Positions 6,295 to 14,156 of a stretch of DNA of 14,156 nt are shown here, piece by piece (position 1 is the first letter of the stretch; every line of letters starts with the position of its first letter). The notes beneath the pieces were generated by a model, which searched no databases, was not told the DNA's origin, and worked only from the letters and a program-made list of their open reading frames with translations. Made by a program: the position numbers and the translations under genes. The stretch lies in contig CAMPHR010000055.1 of assembly GCA_946886075.1 (NCBI GenBank), positions 1 to 14,156 on the forward strand, read 5' to 3'. Source of the DNA: an uncultured Novosphingobium sp. (lineage in GTDB: Bacteria > Pseudomonadota > Alphaproteobacteria > Sphingomonadales > Sphingomonadaceae).

Positions 6295-7431
6295 ATGGCC
6301 AGCGCCTCCTCCACCGACGACATCCGTTTCGGCCTCCGCCGCCAAGTCCGCCTTGCGGGCCCGCTGCGGCTGGACAGTGGCGCCGCCCTCGCGCCTGTCG
6401 ATATCGCCTACGAAACCTACGGCGCGATGAATGATGACAAGAGCAACGTCATCCTCATCTGCCACGCGTTAACCGGCGATCAATATGTGGCGTCGGACCA
6501 TCCCCTCACCGGGAAGCCGGGCTGGTGGTGGCGGATGGTGGGCGAGGGCAAGCCGGTTGATCCGGCGCGGCATTTTATCGTCTGCGCCAATGTCATCGGT
6601 AGCTGCATGGGCTCCAGTGGTCCGGCCAGCATCGATCCTGCGAGCAACACCCCCTACGCCATGCGCTTTCCGGTTCTCACCATTGCCGACATGGTGCGCG
6701 CGCAGGCACTCCTGCTCGACCATCTGGGCGTCGGCCGCCTGTCCGCCGTTATCGGCGGATCGATGGGCGGCATGCAGGCGCTGAGTTGGCCGACCATCTT
6801 CCCCGACCGTGTCGAAAGCTGCATCGTCATCGCCTCGACCGCCCGGCACAGCGCGCAGAATATCGCCTTTCACGAAGTCGGCCGCCAAGCAATCATGGCC
6901 GATCCCAACTGGCGCGGCGGCGACTATTATGCCGATGGCCAGGTTCCAAGCGCCGGCCTCGCCGTCGCCCGCATGGCCGCGCACATCACCTATTTGTCCG
7001 AAGCAGGTCTGACCGAAAAATTCGGGCGCCGCCTGCAGGGGCGCGATGCCAAGACCTTCGGTTTCGACGCCGATTTCCAGGTGGAAAGTTATCTGCGCCA
7101 CCAGGGATTGAGCTTCGTTGAGCGGTTCGACGGCAACAGCTACCTCTACATCACGCGGGCGATGGACTATTATGACATTGCGGAGGATCATGGCGGCAGC
7201 CTCGCCACCGCCTTTGCGCCATCGAAAGCGCGCTTCTGCCTGGTGAGCTTCGATACCGACTGGCTCTACCCCACGGCGGAATCCCGCATCATCGTCCACG
7301 CGCTGAACGCGAGTGGCGCGCAGGCGAGCTTCGTCGAATTGTCGAGCCCCTTCGGCCATGACGCCTTCCTGCTCGAATGTCCCGAACTCAACCGCGTGGT
7401 CGATGGGTTCCTGAAGGGCGGCCGCGCATGA
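6295..7431 (+). CDS. metX: Homoserine O-acyltransferase MetX
   Basis: Alpha/beta-hydrolase-fold enzyme that acylates homoserine, the committed step of methionine synthesis in the cytoplasm. The 378 residues are normal for MetX. Marks are CHALTGDQY (56-64), [12 protein letters not shown] (99-110), the nucleophile elbow GGSMGG (154-159, S156), and the rest of the triad at D322 in DTDWLYP and H355 in GHDAFL. Family knowledge: MetX proteins were all called acetyltransferases, but some use succinyl-CoA, so the acyl donor is not settled by this annotation. The ATG at 6295 fits the family N-terminus; no Shine-Dalgarno is seen. The stop overlaps metW (ATGA). Pairing with metW is usual in Proteobacteria that use MetX, and MetW is reported to support MetX function in some of them. 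Confidence 0.95.
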   Translation: MASASSTDDIRFGLRRQVRLAGPLRLDSGAALAPVDIAYETYGAMNDDKSNVILICHALTGDQYVASDHPLTGKPGWWWRMVGEGKPVDPARHFIVCANVIGSCMGSSGPASIDPASNTPYAMRFPVLTIADMVRAQALLLDHLGVGRLSAVIGGSMGGMQALSWPTIFPDRVESCIVIASTARHSAQNIAFHEVGRQAIMADPNWRGGDYYADGQVPSAGLAVARMAAHITYLSEAGLTEKFGRRLQGRDAKTFGFDADFQVESYLRHQGLSFVERFDGNSYLYITRAMDYYDIAEDHGGSLATAFAPSKARFCLVSFDTDWLYPTAESRIIVHALNASGAQASFVELSSPFGHDAFLLECPELNRVVDGFLKGGRA

Positions 7432-8021
7432 GCGAGGCATTGCGGCCTGACCTTGCCCTTATCGCTCGCACCGTCGCCCCCGGCGCCCGCGTGCTGGACG
7501 TTGGTTGCGGCGACGGCGCACTGATGGCCGCGTTGCGCGACGCCAAGCAGATCGATGCGCGCGGGTTGGAGATCGACCCGGGCAATGTCGCCGCTGCCGT
7601 CGGCCGTGGCCTGTCGGTAGTGCAAGGCGATGCCGACACGGACCTCGCCTATTATCCCGACGCCAGCTTCGACTATGCGATCCTCAGCCAGACGTTGCAG
7701 ACCACCCGCCGCCCGGACCTGGTGGTGGACGAACTGCTGCGCATCGGCCGCCAGGCGTTCGTGTCCTTCCCCAATTTCGCCCATTGGCGCGGCAGACTGT
7801 CATTGATGTGGGGCGGACGCATGCCGGTGACGCGTCTGCTGCCCGACACATGGTACGACACGCTCAACATTCACCATGTCACCGTCGATGACTTTCGCGC
7901 CCTTGTGAAGGAGCGCGGCTGGACCATTGATGGCCAGTGGTTCCTGAAGGGCGACAAGGAAACGACGCACGCGAACGCGAACCTCTTCGCCGAGCATGCC
8001 GTGTTCCTCCTCCGCCGCTAA
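7428..8021 (+). CDS. metW: Methionine biosynthesis protein MetW
   Basis: Class I SAM-methyltransferase-fold protein that works with MetX in homoserine acylation; a methyl-transfer activity has not been well shown for the family. The 197 residues include motif [10 protein letters not shown] (22-30), the acidic end of strand 2 at E48 in GLEIDP, QGDAD (66-70), [11 protein letters not shown] (113-123), and the MetW signature region [11 protein letters not shown] (142-152). The usual form of the last motif has Pro where L146 stands here. The start was chosen at the ATGA overlap with metX (7428-7431); GAAGGG at 7413-7418 inside metX, 9 nt upstream, is a suitable ribosome-binding site. A start 17 codons upstream inside metX is possible in frame but would add non-family sequence. 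Only 14 bp separate its stop from the convergent gene. Confidence 0.93.
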   Translation: MSEALRPDLALIARTVAPGARVLDVGCGDGALMAALRDAKQIDARGLEIDPGNVAAAVGRGLSVVQGDADTDLAYYPDASFDYAILSQTLQTTRRPDLVVDELLRIGRQAFVSFPNFAHWRGRLSLMWGGRMPVTRLLPDTWYDTLNIHHVTVDDFRALVKERGWTIDGQWFLKGDKETTHANANLFAEHAVFLLRR

Positions 8022-8035
8022 GAACAACCCCGGCG

Positions 8036-8653
8036 CTAAAGGAAAACCGCCACGTCGCCGGGCTGCCAAGGCGATCTGCGCGTCATGACGCGCGCGAATA
8101 GTTCCGATCCCGTCAAACCCAGGAGCCACGCCCGCACATATGGCACGGGCTGCGCCTCGAACCACTGATCATCGGTGGCGGCGAACTGCCGCACGAACGG
8201 AAAGATCGCGATATCGGCAAGCGTCCTGCGCGCTCCGCACAGGAAATCGCTGCTCTCCAGCCGCGCCTCCAGTTCGGACAGCCATGCCATGCCTGCGGCG
8301 CGATGCTCCAGCGGGTCCGATCCAAAGCGGGTCGCATATTTATAGCGGTCGAGATGTTGCTTGAACGGCCCATCATTCGCCGCAATCAGCGCCTTGTCAT
8401 CTCCAGCGAGCCAGCCTTCCGGATCATGCAGGCCAAGCGCCCAGCGCATGATGTCGAGGCTCTCGTCGATCACCTCTCCGCCTGGCAGGATCAGGACCGG
8501 CACGGTCCCCTTGGGCGACACGGCGATCATCGACGCCGGCTTGTCCCGTAGCACAACTTCGCGCAGCTCCACCTGTTGCCCGCTGACGGCCAGCGCCATT
8601 CGCGCGCGCATGGCATAGGGACAGCGCCGGAAACTGTAGAGGATGGCGGTCAT
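8036..8653 (-). CDS. Glutathione S-transferase family protein
   Basis: A 205-residue two-domain GST: a thioredoxin-like N-terminal domain (about 1-78) and an all-helical C-terminal domain (about 90-205). The likely active site is C11 in RRCPYAMRARMAL, a cysteine-type site (CPYA) in which the second Cys of the glutaredoxin CPYC motif is absent, so a monothiol or thiol-transferase-like reaction rather than Tyr/Ser-type conjugation is expected. The glutathione-binding loop KGTVPVL (48-54) with cis-Pro and the Glu-Ser pair in DESLDIM (63-69) are present. LADIAIFPFVRQF (145-157) is the conserved folding motif of the C-terminal domain. The substrate is unknown. It starts 18 bp after the prfC stop on the same strand, so it may be co-transcribed with prfC. 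The ribosome-binding site is weak. Confidence 0.88.
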   Translation of the reverse strand: MTAILYSFRRCPYAMRARMALAVSGQQVELREVVLRDKPASMIAVSPKGTVPVLILPGGEVIDESLDIMRWALGLHDPEGWLAGDDKALIAANDGPFKQHLDRYKYATRFGSDPLEHRAAGMAWLSELEARLESSDFLCGARRTLADIAIFPFVRQFAATDDQWFEAQPVPYVRAWLLGLTGSELFARVMTRRSPWQPGDVAVFL

Positions 8654-8671
8654 CTCGCGCCCGCCAACGCG

Positions 8672-10237
8672 TCAACGCTCCCTGGTGGCGCTGAACTTCA
8701 CCTTTGGATGCCGTTCCTGCTGGTAGTTCACGTCCCAGGCGCTCTTGGCCATGAAGACGAGATTGCCGTCCCGGTCCTTGGCCATGTTTGCGCCGTTGAA
8801 GGACACCAGTTCCTTGACCGCCGCATCATCGCCGGAAATCCAACGCGCAGTATCGAAAGGCGAAGCCTCCAGCCCCGCCGCCACCTTATACTCCGCCTCC
8901 AACCGGGAAATCAGCACGTCCAGCTGCAACTGCCCGACCACGCCAACAACCCAATTGCTGCCGATCTCGGGATAGAAGACCTGGATCACGCCTTCTTCGG
9001 ACAGGTCGTCCAATGCCTTGCGCAGCTGCTTCGTCTTGGTGGGGTCCTTGAGCGCCACGCGCCGCAAGATTTCCGGCGCGAAGTTGGGCAGGCCCGTGAA
9101 GCGCACCCCCGCCTTCTCGCTCAGCGTATCTCCCACCCGCAACGTCCCATGATTGGGAATGCCGATGATGTCGCCCGGGAAAGCCTCGTCCGCGATCTCG
9201 CGATCCTGCGCGAAAAAGAGGATCGGCGAGTGCACCGCGATCGGCTTGCCGGACCCGCTCGGCGTCAGCTTCATGCCGCGCCGGAACTTGCCCGAACATA
9301 GCCGCATGAAGGCGATGCGATCGCGATGCTGCGGATCCATATTGGCCTGAACCTTGAAGATGAAGCCGGTTACCTCGCCATTTTCGGGCTCCACCGGCGC
9401 GGGCTCGGCTGGCTGCGCACGCGGCGGCGGCGCGTGGGCGGCAAGGGCGTCGATCAGCTCGTTGACGCCGAACAGCTTCAAAGCCGATCCGAAATAGACC
9501 GGCGTCAGGTCGCCATGGCGATAGGCGGCCAGGTTGAAATTGGCATAGCCTCCAACCGCCAGCTCCGCCTCCTCGCGCAGCTTTTCCAGCCCGTGCGCGG
9601 AAACATGCTCGGCCAGTGCATCGTCATCGATGCCCTCGACAAACACTTCCTTGCCCTCAAACTCCTTGGAAGGGCCACTGGGCTGCCGCAGCCGGTTCTT
9701 GGCAAAGTCGTAAATGCCCTCGAACTGGCCACCCATGCCGACTGGCCAGCTCATCGGGCACACGTCCAGCGCCAGCGCGTCCGCCACTTCGTCCAGCAGC
9801 GCAAAGGCGTCACGTCCCTCGCGGTCCACCTTGTTGACGAAGGTGATGATGGGCACGTTCCTCAACCGACACACTTCGAACAGTTTGCGCGTCTGCGGCT
9901 CGATGCCCTTGGCCGCGTCGATGACCATGACGGCCGAATCGACCGCCGTCAGCGTGCGATAGGTATCTTCGGAAAAATCCTCGTGCCCCGGCGTGTCCAG
10001 CAGGTTGAAGGTTATCCCGTCCCGCTCGAACGTCATGACTGAGCTGGTCACGGATATGCCGCGCTGCTGCTCGATCTTCATCCAGTCTGACCGCGCCCGC
10101 CGGTTCGCCCCGCGCGCCTTCACCTCACCGGCCAGGTGAATAGCCCCGCCTTCCAGCAACAGCTTTTCAGTGAGCGTGGTCTTGCCCGCGTCAGGGTGGG
10201 AAATGATCGCAAAGGTGCGGCGGGATGGGATGGTCAT
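8672..10237 (-). CDS. prfC: Peptide chain release factor 3 (RF3)
   Basis: Translational GTPase that removes RF1/RF2 from the ribosome after termination and takes part in post-peptidyl-transfer quality control. The 521 residues are normal length. G motifs: G1 SHPDAGKTT (13-21), G2 RGISVTSS (59-66), G3 DTPGHEDF (81-88), G4 NKVD (135-138), G5 around GSAL (250-253). RF3-specific sequence includes RARSDWMKIEQQRGIS (47-62). A Pro/Ala-rich linker at 269-284 joins the GTPase domain to domain II (GEVTGFIFKVQANMDPQHRDR, from about 287), and the C-terminal RF3 domain includes VGVVGQLQLDVL (431-442). The large insert and C-terminal domains of EF-G are lacking, which excludes fusA. The ATG at 10237 has no clear ribosome-binding site. 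CTATAT lies about 11 nt upstream but has no convincing -35. Confidence 0.96.
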   Translation of the reverse strand: MTIPSRRTFAIISHPDAGKTTLTEKLLLEGGAIHLAGEVKARGANRRARSDWMKIEQQRGISVTSSVMTFERDGITFNLLDTPGHEDFSEDTYRTLTAVDSAVMVIDAAKGIEPQTRKLFEVCRLRNVPIITFVNKVDREGRDAFALLDEVADALALDVCPMSWPVGMGGQFEGIYDFAKNRLRQPSGPSKEFEGKEVFVEGIDDDALAEHVSAHGLEKLREEAELAVGGYANFNLAAYRHGDLTPVYFGSALKLFGVNELIDALAAHAPPPRAQPAEPAPVEPENGEVTGFIFKVQANMDPQHRDRIAFMRLCSGKFRRGMKLTPSGSGKPIAVHSPILFFAQDREIADEAFPGDIIGIPNHGTLRVGDTLSEKAGVRFTGLPNFAPEILRRVALKDPTKTKQLRKALDDLSEEGVIQVFYPEIGSNWVVGVVGQLQLDVLISRLEAEYKVAAGLEASPFDTARWISGDDAAVKELVSFNGANMAKDRDGNLVFMAKSAWDVNYQQERHPKVKFSATRER

Positions 10238-10254
10238 GGCGCGCCATATAGCGA

Positions 10255-10311
10255 CTCCGCAAGGATTCGCCAGCGGTGCCTCCGTTCGCCGAACGCGCGC
10301 AGCGTGCGGAG
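10255..10311. other. Intergenic inverted repeat between epimerase-like gene and prfC
   Basis: The 76-bp gap 10238-10313 holds CTCCGCA (10255-10261) and its complement TGCGGAG (10305-10311), 43 nt apart, plus a small GTTC/GAAC hairpin at 10284-10294. No T-run follows on the minus strand, so I do not call a terminator; the arms could pair in the transcript that enters prfC. Meaning unclear. Confidence 0.2.
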
Positions 10312-10313
10312 CG

Positions 10314-11192
10314 CTATTCCACCACCGTCACGTCCATGCGGAACCGGCGCTCATCGCCCGGTATCAGTCGCATGATGCCCTGTTTCGCCCAGACATCGCC
10401 TTCGAAGCCGACCAGATCCGCCATCCCGGCCCATGGCTCCACACACAGATAATGCGCGCCCGGCTTCTGCCACAGCCCGAGCCAAGGCGTATCCGGAAAG
10501 TCGATCTTCAGCCGCGTTTGCTCGGGCACGCCCCACAATAGGCTATGGCTCTCCAGCTCATCCCAGATCAGCGCGTCATCTGCGAACATCGCGTGCGTCG
10601 GCCTCAGCACATTGCCGATGACCGGCGATGCGACGTTCTCCCGCGCGATCAAGCCCGGCTCATCCCCTACCTTGCGGAGCGGCGCAGGCTCTGTCTTCTC
10701 AAACTCCACGACATGCGCTTCCGCCGTCCCGCCATAGGGCAACGGCCAGGCAAAGGCGGGATGATAGCCAAAGGAAAAAGGCATGTCCGCCTCTCCCCTG
10801 TTCATCACCATAGCCGTCATCATCAAGGTGCCGCCAGCGACGGCGAACTGCATGTCCAACCGGAAGTCGAACGGATACACCGCGCGCGTCGCCGCATCCG
10901 CCTCCAGCCGGAACGTCACGCATTCAGGCAGATGCTCCACCTGCGTGAAAGTCATGCGACGCGCAAATCCATGCTGCGGCATCGAATATTCATGCCCGTC
11001 CAGCCGGTAAGTGTCGCCCCGCGACCGTCCAACAAAGGGAAACAGCAAAGGCGCGTGCCCTGTCCACCAACGCGGATCGGCATCGGTCATCAACTCGCGC
11101 CCGTCCGCGTCGGTGAGCGACCAAAGCTCAGCGCCCAGCGGATTGATGGCGGCGGTCAATCCATCCGAAGCGATCGTGATCAATTCGTCCAT
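10314..11192 (-). CDS. Aldose 1-epimerase (galactose mutarotase)-like protein
   Basis: Beta-sandwich sugar mutarotase family, LacX/YeaD-like branch; it interconverts alpha and beta anomers of an aldose or phospho-sugar, most likely in the cytoplasm (no signal peptide). The 292 residues include PLLFPFVGR (48-56), QHGFAR (73-78, H74), FGYHPAF (141-147, H144 as probable acid) and CVEPW (250-254, E252 as probable base), the usual triad of conserved positions. There is no sugar catabolic gene nearby, so the substrate cannot be inferred from context. A good ribosome-binding site AAGGGG (11197-11202) lies 4 nt before the ATG. It sits 124 bp after pheT and 76 bp before prfC on the same strand; co-transcription with either is uncertain. 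Confidence 0.88.
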   Translation of the reverse strand: MDELITIASDGLTAAINPLGAELWSLTDADGRELMTDADPRWWTGHAPLLFPFVGRSRGDTYRLDGHEYSMPQHGFARRMTFTQVEHLPECVTFRLEADAATRAVYPFDFRLDMQFAVAGGTLMMTAMVMNRGEADMPFSFGYHPAFAWPLPYGGTAEAHVVEFEKTEPAPLRKVGDEPGLIARENVASPVIGNVLRPTHAMFADDALIWDELESHSLLWGVPEQTRLKIDFPDTPWLGLWQKPGAHYLCVEPWAGMADLVGFEGDVWAKQGIMRLIPGDERRFRMDVTVVE

Positions 11193-11251
11193 TTGGCCCC
11201 TTCGTCAGTCACGCATGCCTATCCATCATCGCCATCCTGGGACCTATCGTG

Positions 11252-11277
11252 CCTTCATGAACCACCAGAGGTGAAGG
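11252..11277. other. Palindromic element between pheT and the epimerase-like gene
   Basis: CCTTCA (11252-11257) and TGAAGG (11272-11277) form 6-bp arms, and CACC (11263-11266)/GGTG (11270-11273) can form an alternative tight hairpin with an AGA loop. The right arm overlaps the stem of the possible terminator next to it, so the two structures are mutually exclusive. Nothing else in the 124-bp gap looks like a gene. Confidence 0.25.
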
Positions 11278-11303
11278 AAAGGGGACGCGCAACGCCCTCT
11301 TCC
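11276..11303 (-). terminator. Possible weak terminator after pheT
   Basis: GGAAAGGG (11276-11283) pairs with CCCTCTTCC (11295-11303) with one bulged base; in minus-strand RNA the stem is followed by only a few scattered U residues. It lies just past the pheT stop. The stem is imperfect and the U-tract poor, so readthrough into the epimerase-like gene is likely even if it works. Confidence 0.25.
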
Positions 11304-11316
11304 GAAGGCTGCAGCC

Positions 11317-13731
11317 TCACCCCCGCAACGCGCCGCCCAGCTTCTCCGCTGCCTTCACGACAGCCGCGCTGATCGCGTCCAGCTCATCCTGGCTGAAGCT
11401 CTTGTCGCCCGGCTGCAACGTCACTTCGATGGCCAGGCTCTTCCGCCCTTCATCGACGCCTGGTCCAGCGAAAAGATCGAACAGCCGCGCATCGACGATG
11501 TTCTTCTTGTCCGCGCCTTTCACCGCGCGCACCAGCGCATCCGCTTCCACCGTCTCATCAACGACAAAAGCAAAGTCGCGCTTCACGGCTTGGAGCGCAG
11601 GCGGCGCATAGGGCGCGCGCATGAAGCCGCTCTTGCGCTTGGCCGGGATCGCATCAAGGAAGATCTCACCCGCCACCACGGTGCCGCTCAAGCCAAATTG
11701 CTTAGCCAGCGAAGGATGTAGCACGCCGAATTCCGCTAGCACCGCCTTGGGCCCCAGCCGCAAGGTGCCCGACTGCCCCGGGTGATAAACGCTGGAAGCC
11801 TCCCCAAAACTCTGCAGGTTCGCCACTGGCGCGCCTGCTGCCGCCAGCAATGCGATCACCTCTGCCTTGGCGTCGAAGGCGGAGAAGGGCTGCGCCTTCC
11901 CGACTTGCCAGCTGCGCGCCACTTTCTCGCCCGCCAGCACGAACCCAGCCGTCGCCCGCTCCTTGTCGGTGAAATAGCGCCGCCCTACTTCGAACAATCG
12001 CACCGAAGCCGCGCCCCGGTCCATGTTCCGCCGTACTGCAGAAAGCAGCCCCGGCAGCAGAGAAGGCCGCATCACCTTCAACTCTTCGGAGATCGGATTG
12101 GCGAGTGTCCAGTCGCCGCCACCCACGGACGCCGCTTCCTTTTCGGAAATGAAGGACCAGTTGATCGCCTCGGCAAGTCCCCGAGCGGCTGCCGTCCGGC
12201 GTACGCGCCGTTCGATCAGCTGCTCGGTTGTGGCAGTCGGCTTGGCGATGCCCGGCATGCGGGGCAGGGGGGTGGAGGGCACCTGGTCTAGCCCAACGAT
12301 CCGCACCACTTCCTCGACGAGATCGGGCCAGCCATCGACATCCCGCCGCCAGCTTGGAACACTCACATTCCAATAGGCGGGTGTCGTGACCGGCACGCCA
12401 TCCTGATAATCATAGGTCGCATCCTGCTCTTCAACGCCGAAGCCCAGGCTTTCGAGGACGGGCTTCTGCTCGTCATCGCCGACATAAACGCCCGCGAGCG
12501 TCAGGCACCGCGAAGGTTCATAGCGTATGATCTTGTCCGCAACAGGCGGCGCACCTGTTCGCGTCGCTTCGCTCGCCGTTCCGCCGCACAGCTTGACGAC
12601 CAGATCAGTGGCGATCGACAGGCCATCGTCCAGGAAGGCCGGATCGACACCGCGCTCGAACCGCCCACGCGCGTCGCTGGTCAGGCCCAGCTTCTGCCCC
12701 GTCACCGCGATCCGCTCGGGCGTGAAATAAGCGCACTCGATCAGCACATCGGTTGTGCCTTCCTGCGCGCCGGAATGTTCGCCACCCATGATTCCGCCGA
12801 TGTCGTGCACCGCTGCATCGTCAGCGATGACGGTCATCGTCTCATCAACCGTGTAGGTCTTGCCGTTGAGCGCCAACACCTCTTCGCCCGCCTTGCCGCG
12901 CCGGGCAACCAGCGGTCCCTTCAGCGTCGCCATGTCATAGACGTGGAGCGGGCGGCCGAGGTCGATCATCAGATAGTTGGTGATGTCGACGAGCGTGCTG
13001 ATCGGCTTCTGCCCTATCGCCTTCAGCCGCTTCGCCATCCAATCCGGTGATTGCCCGTTGGTCACGCCCTTGACGGTGCGGGCGTAGAAGGCCGGACAGC
13101 CGTCCGCATCCTCGATACGCACGTCAGGCCCGGGGCCGACGCCCTCAACCGTGGGTATGATGATCGGGTTGAGCGTTCCCAATCCCGCCGCCGCAAGATC
13201 GCGCGCAATTCCGCGCACGCCCATGCAATCCTGCCGATTCGGCGTGATGGACACGTCGATGACCGGATCATCAAGGCCAGCCCATTGCGCATAGACATGG
13301 CCGATCGGCGCATCTGCGCTCAGCTCGATGATGCCGTCATGATCCTCGCCCAGTTCCAGTTCGCGGAACGAACACATCATGCCGTTGGATTCCACGCCGC
13401 GGATGGCGGTCTTCTTCAGCACCATGCCATTGACCGGCACGACCGCGCCCTCGGTCCCGAACACGCCGACGAGGCCCGCGCGCGCATTGGGCGCGCCGCA
13501 GACGACCTGCAGAGCGCCGTCGCCCGCATCGACGGTCAGCACCTGCAGCTTGTCCGCCTGCGGGTGCGGCTCTGCCGTCAGCACCCTGGCGATGCGGAAG
13601 GGCGCAAGCTTGTCCGCTGCATTTTCGACGCCCTCAACCTCAAGACCGATGTTGGTCAGCCCCTTGAGGAGCGTCGGCAGGTCGGCATCGGTATTGAGAT
13701 GCGTCTTAAGCCAGCTCAGCGTGAACTTCAT
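11317..13731 (-). CDS. pheT: Phenylalanyl-tRNA synthetase beta subunit
   Basis: Beta subunit of the (alpha-beta)2 enzyme that charges tRNA-Phe; the beta chain holds tRNA-binding and editing domains. The 804-residue protein has the bacterial order: N-terminal region [14 protein letters not shown]-fold tRNA-binding domain (about 40-150, with HPQADKL at 56-62 and VVCGAPNAR at 76-84), B3/B4 editing domain (about 215-380, with LVDITNYLM at 247-255 and RFERGVDP at 357-364), B5 domain (about 400-475), catalytic-like core (about 480-690), and C-terminal ferredoxin-like anticodon-binding domain (about 708-804, with [11 protein letters not shown] at 715-725). The start overlaps the pheS stop (ATGA, 13728-13731), so the two subunits are translationally coupled. 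A strong GGAGGAG (13739-13745) lies 7 nt upstream and decides this start over an in-frame one 60 codons further up inside pheS. Confidence 0.97.
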   Translation of the reverse strand: MKFTLSWLKTHLNTDADLPTLLKGLTNIGLEVEGVENAADKLAPFRIARVLTAEPHPQADKLQVLTVDAGDGALQVVCGAPNARAGLVGVFGTEGAVVPVNGMVLKKTAIRGVESNGMMCSFRELELGEDHDGIIELSADAPIGHVYAQWAGLDDPVIDVSITPNRQDCMGVRGIARDLAAAGLGTLNPIIIPTVEGVGPGPDVRIEDADGCPAFYARTVKGVTNGQSPDWMAKRLKAIGQKPISTLVDITNYLMIDLGRPLHVYDMATLKGPLVARRGKAGEEVLALNGKTYTVDETMTVIADDAAVHDIGGIMGGEHSGAQEGTTDVLIECAYFTPERIAVTGQKLGLTSDARGRFERGVDPAFLDDGLSIATDLVVKLCGGTASEATRTGAPPVADKIIRYEPSRCLTLAGVYVGDDEQKPVLESLGFGVEEQDATYDYQDGVPVTTPAYWNVSVPSWRRDVDGWPDLVEEVVRIVGLDQVPSTPLPRMPGIAKPTATTEQLIERRVRRTAAARGLAEAINWSFISEKEAASVGGGDWTLANPISEELKVMRPSLLPGLLSAVRRNMDRGAASVRLFEVGRRYFTDKERATAGFVLAGEKVARSWQVGKAQPFSAFDAKAEVIALLAAAGAPVANLQSFGEASSVYHPGQSGTLRLGPKAVLAEFGVLHPSLAKQFGLSGTVVAGEIFLDAIPAKRKSGFMRAPYAPPALQAVKRDFAFVVDETVEADALVRAVKGADKKNIVDARLFDLFAGPGVDEGRKSLAIEVTLQPGDKSFSQDELDAISAAVVKAAEKLGGALRG

Positions 13732-14156
13732 GCGCCCACTCCTCCGCTCAGCGTCGGCACGTCGAGCGCCGAGAAGCCATAATGTTTCAGCCAGCGCAGA
13801 TCGCCATCGAAGAAAGCGCGCAAGTCGTTCATCCCATATTTCAGCATCGCGAGACGATCGACGCCGGTGCCAAAGGCAAAGCCCTGCCACTCGTCCGGGT
13901 CGAGCCCGCAAGCCTCAATCACGCGGCGATTGACCATGCCGCTGCCGAGAACTTCCAGCCAGCCGCCGCCGGGCGCATCACCGTCGCCGCCGATTACCCG
14001 CTGGCCGTTGGTCAGGGTGTAGCCTACATCGACCTCCACCGAAGGCTCCGTGAAGGGGAAATAGCTCGGCCGCAGACGCAACACGATGTCGTCGCGCTCG
14101 AAAAAGGCCTTGAGGAAGGTCTCCAGCGTCCATTTGAGATGGCCGAGCGTGATCCC
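13728..14156 (-). CDS. pheS: Phenylalanyl-tRNA synthetase alpha subunit, C-terminal part (cut by window edge)
   Basis: The last 142 residues of the catalytic alpha subunit are visible, reading in frame to the last base; typically a further 200 or more N-terminal residues lie outside. Class II aminoacyl-tRNA synthetase features are present: the segment [17 protein letters not shown] and the motif 3 region [26 protein letters not shown] (split here only for length: [11 protein letters not shown] then [11 protein letters not shown]), with the ATP-binding Arg, followed by the normal C-terminal LRWLKHYGF. The true start is outside the window; the internal GTG at 14082-14084 is not a start. It ends with TGA overlapping the pheT ATG. 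Confidence 0.96.
   Translation of the reverse strand, partial: GITLGHLKWTLETFLKAFFERDDIVLRLRPSYFPFTEPSVEVDVGYTLTNGQRVIGGDGDAPGGGWLEVLGSGMVNRRVIEACGLDPDEWQGFAFGTGVDRLAMLKYGMNDLRAFFDGDLRWLKHYGFSALDVPTLSGGVGA
13739..13745 (-). promoter_or_regulatory. Strong ribosome-binding site of pheT
   Basis: GGAGGAG on the minus strand, 7 nt before the pheT ATG and inside the pheS 3' end, is the best Shine-Dalgarno in the window. It fixes the pheT start at 13731 and indicates efficient re-initiation after pheS. Confidence 0.75.

Noticed and set aside
6469..7440. 323-codon minus-strand frame antisense to metX
   Set aside because: Mirrors metX codon structure exactly, with low-complexity composition; metX has every catalytic motif on the other strand.
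8022..8035. Terminator between the convergent metW and GST genes
   Set aside because: The gap is 14 bp with no inverted repeat; transcripts probably read into each other or end by Rho.
9326..10042. 238-codon plus-strand frame antisense to prfC
   Set aside because: Shadow of RF3, whose G motifs are complete on the minus strand; no domain or ribosome-binding site for the antisense frame.
11306..11317. AGGCTGCAGCCT palindrome at the pheT stop as a terminator
   Set aside because: A perfect 12-bp palindrome with no loop and no following T-run cannot make a normal terminator hairpin.
10545..11372. 275-codon plus-strand frame across the epimerase-like gene
   Set aside because: Antisense to a gene with an intact mutarotase motif set; it runs through a regulatory gap into pheT and has no recognisable feature.

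Overview
The window looks like ordinary chromosomal DNA from an alphaproteobacterium of the order Sphingomonadales (Sphingobium, Sphingomonas or a close relative). The reasons are the high GC content, the dense packing with ATGA start/stop overlaps, the alphaproteobacterial forms of the proteins, and the hisC-tyrC pair, an arrangement known from Zymomonas mobilis of the same lineage. The genus is inferred and was not tested by any search.

Layout. (1) 1-208, minus: N-terminal part of an MJ0042-type zinc-ribbon protein, cut by the window edge. (2) 379-3237, plus: a tight operon of ftsE, ftsX, a DUF218/YdcF-like protein and a PlsC-like acyltransferase, joined by two ATGA overlaps and an 11-bp gap; all four belong to the cell envelope. 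(3) 3234-6227, minus: a 2-hydroxyacid dehydrogenase, then hisC and tyrC 1 bp apart, for histidine and tyrosine/phenylalanine metabolism; a hairpin fills the gap before hisC. (4) 6295-8021, plus: metX-metW with an ATGA overlap, first committed step of methionine synthesis. (5) 8036-14156, minus: read in transcription order, pheS (partial) - pheT - aldose-1-epimerase-like gene - prfC - glutathione S-transferase, centred on translation (Phe-tRNA synthetase and release factor 3).

Intergenic space is small. The longest gaps are 170 bp (209-378, divergent, upstream of ftsE) and 124 bp (11193-11316), so no stretch of more than 300 bases lacks a gene. I saw no tRNA, rRNA, insertion sequence, CRISPR array, phage or plasmid gene, riboswitch or broken gene. 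All genes fully inside the window look intact, with their expected catalytic motifs.

I did not find a convincing undescribed system. The observations most worth a second look are small: a hairpin covering the hisC ribosome-binding region, a reductase placed with aromatic amino-acid genes that may act on an aromatic keto acid, an envelope operon linking FtsEX to a YdcF-like protein and an acyltransferase with an HX4E motif, a shared-stop convergent overlap at 3234-3237, and a near-leaderless metX start.
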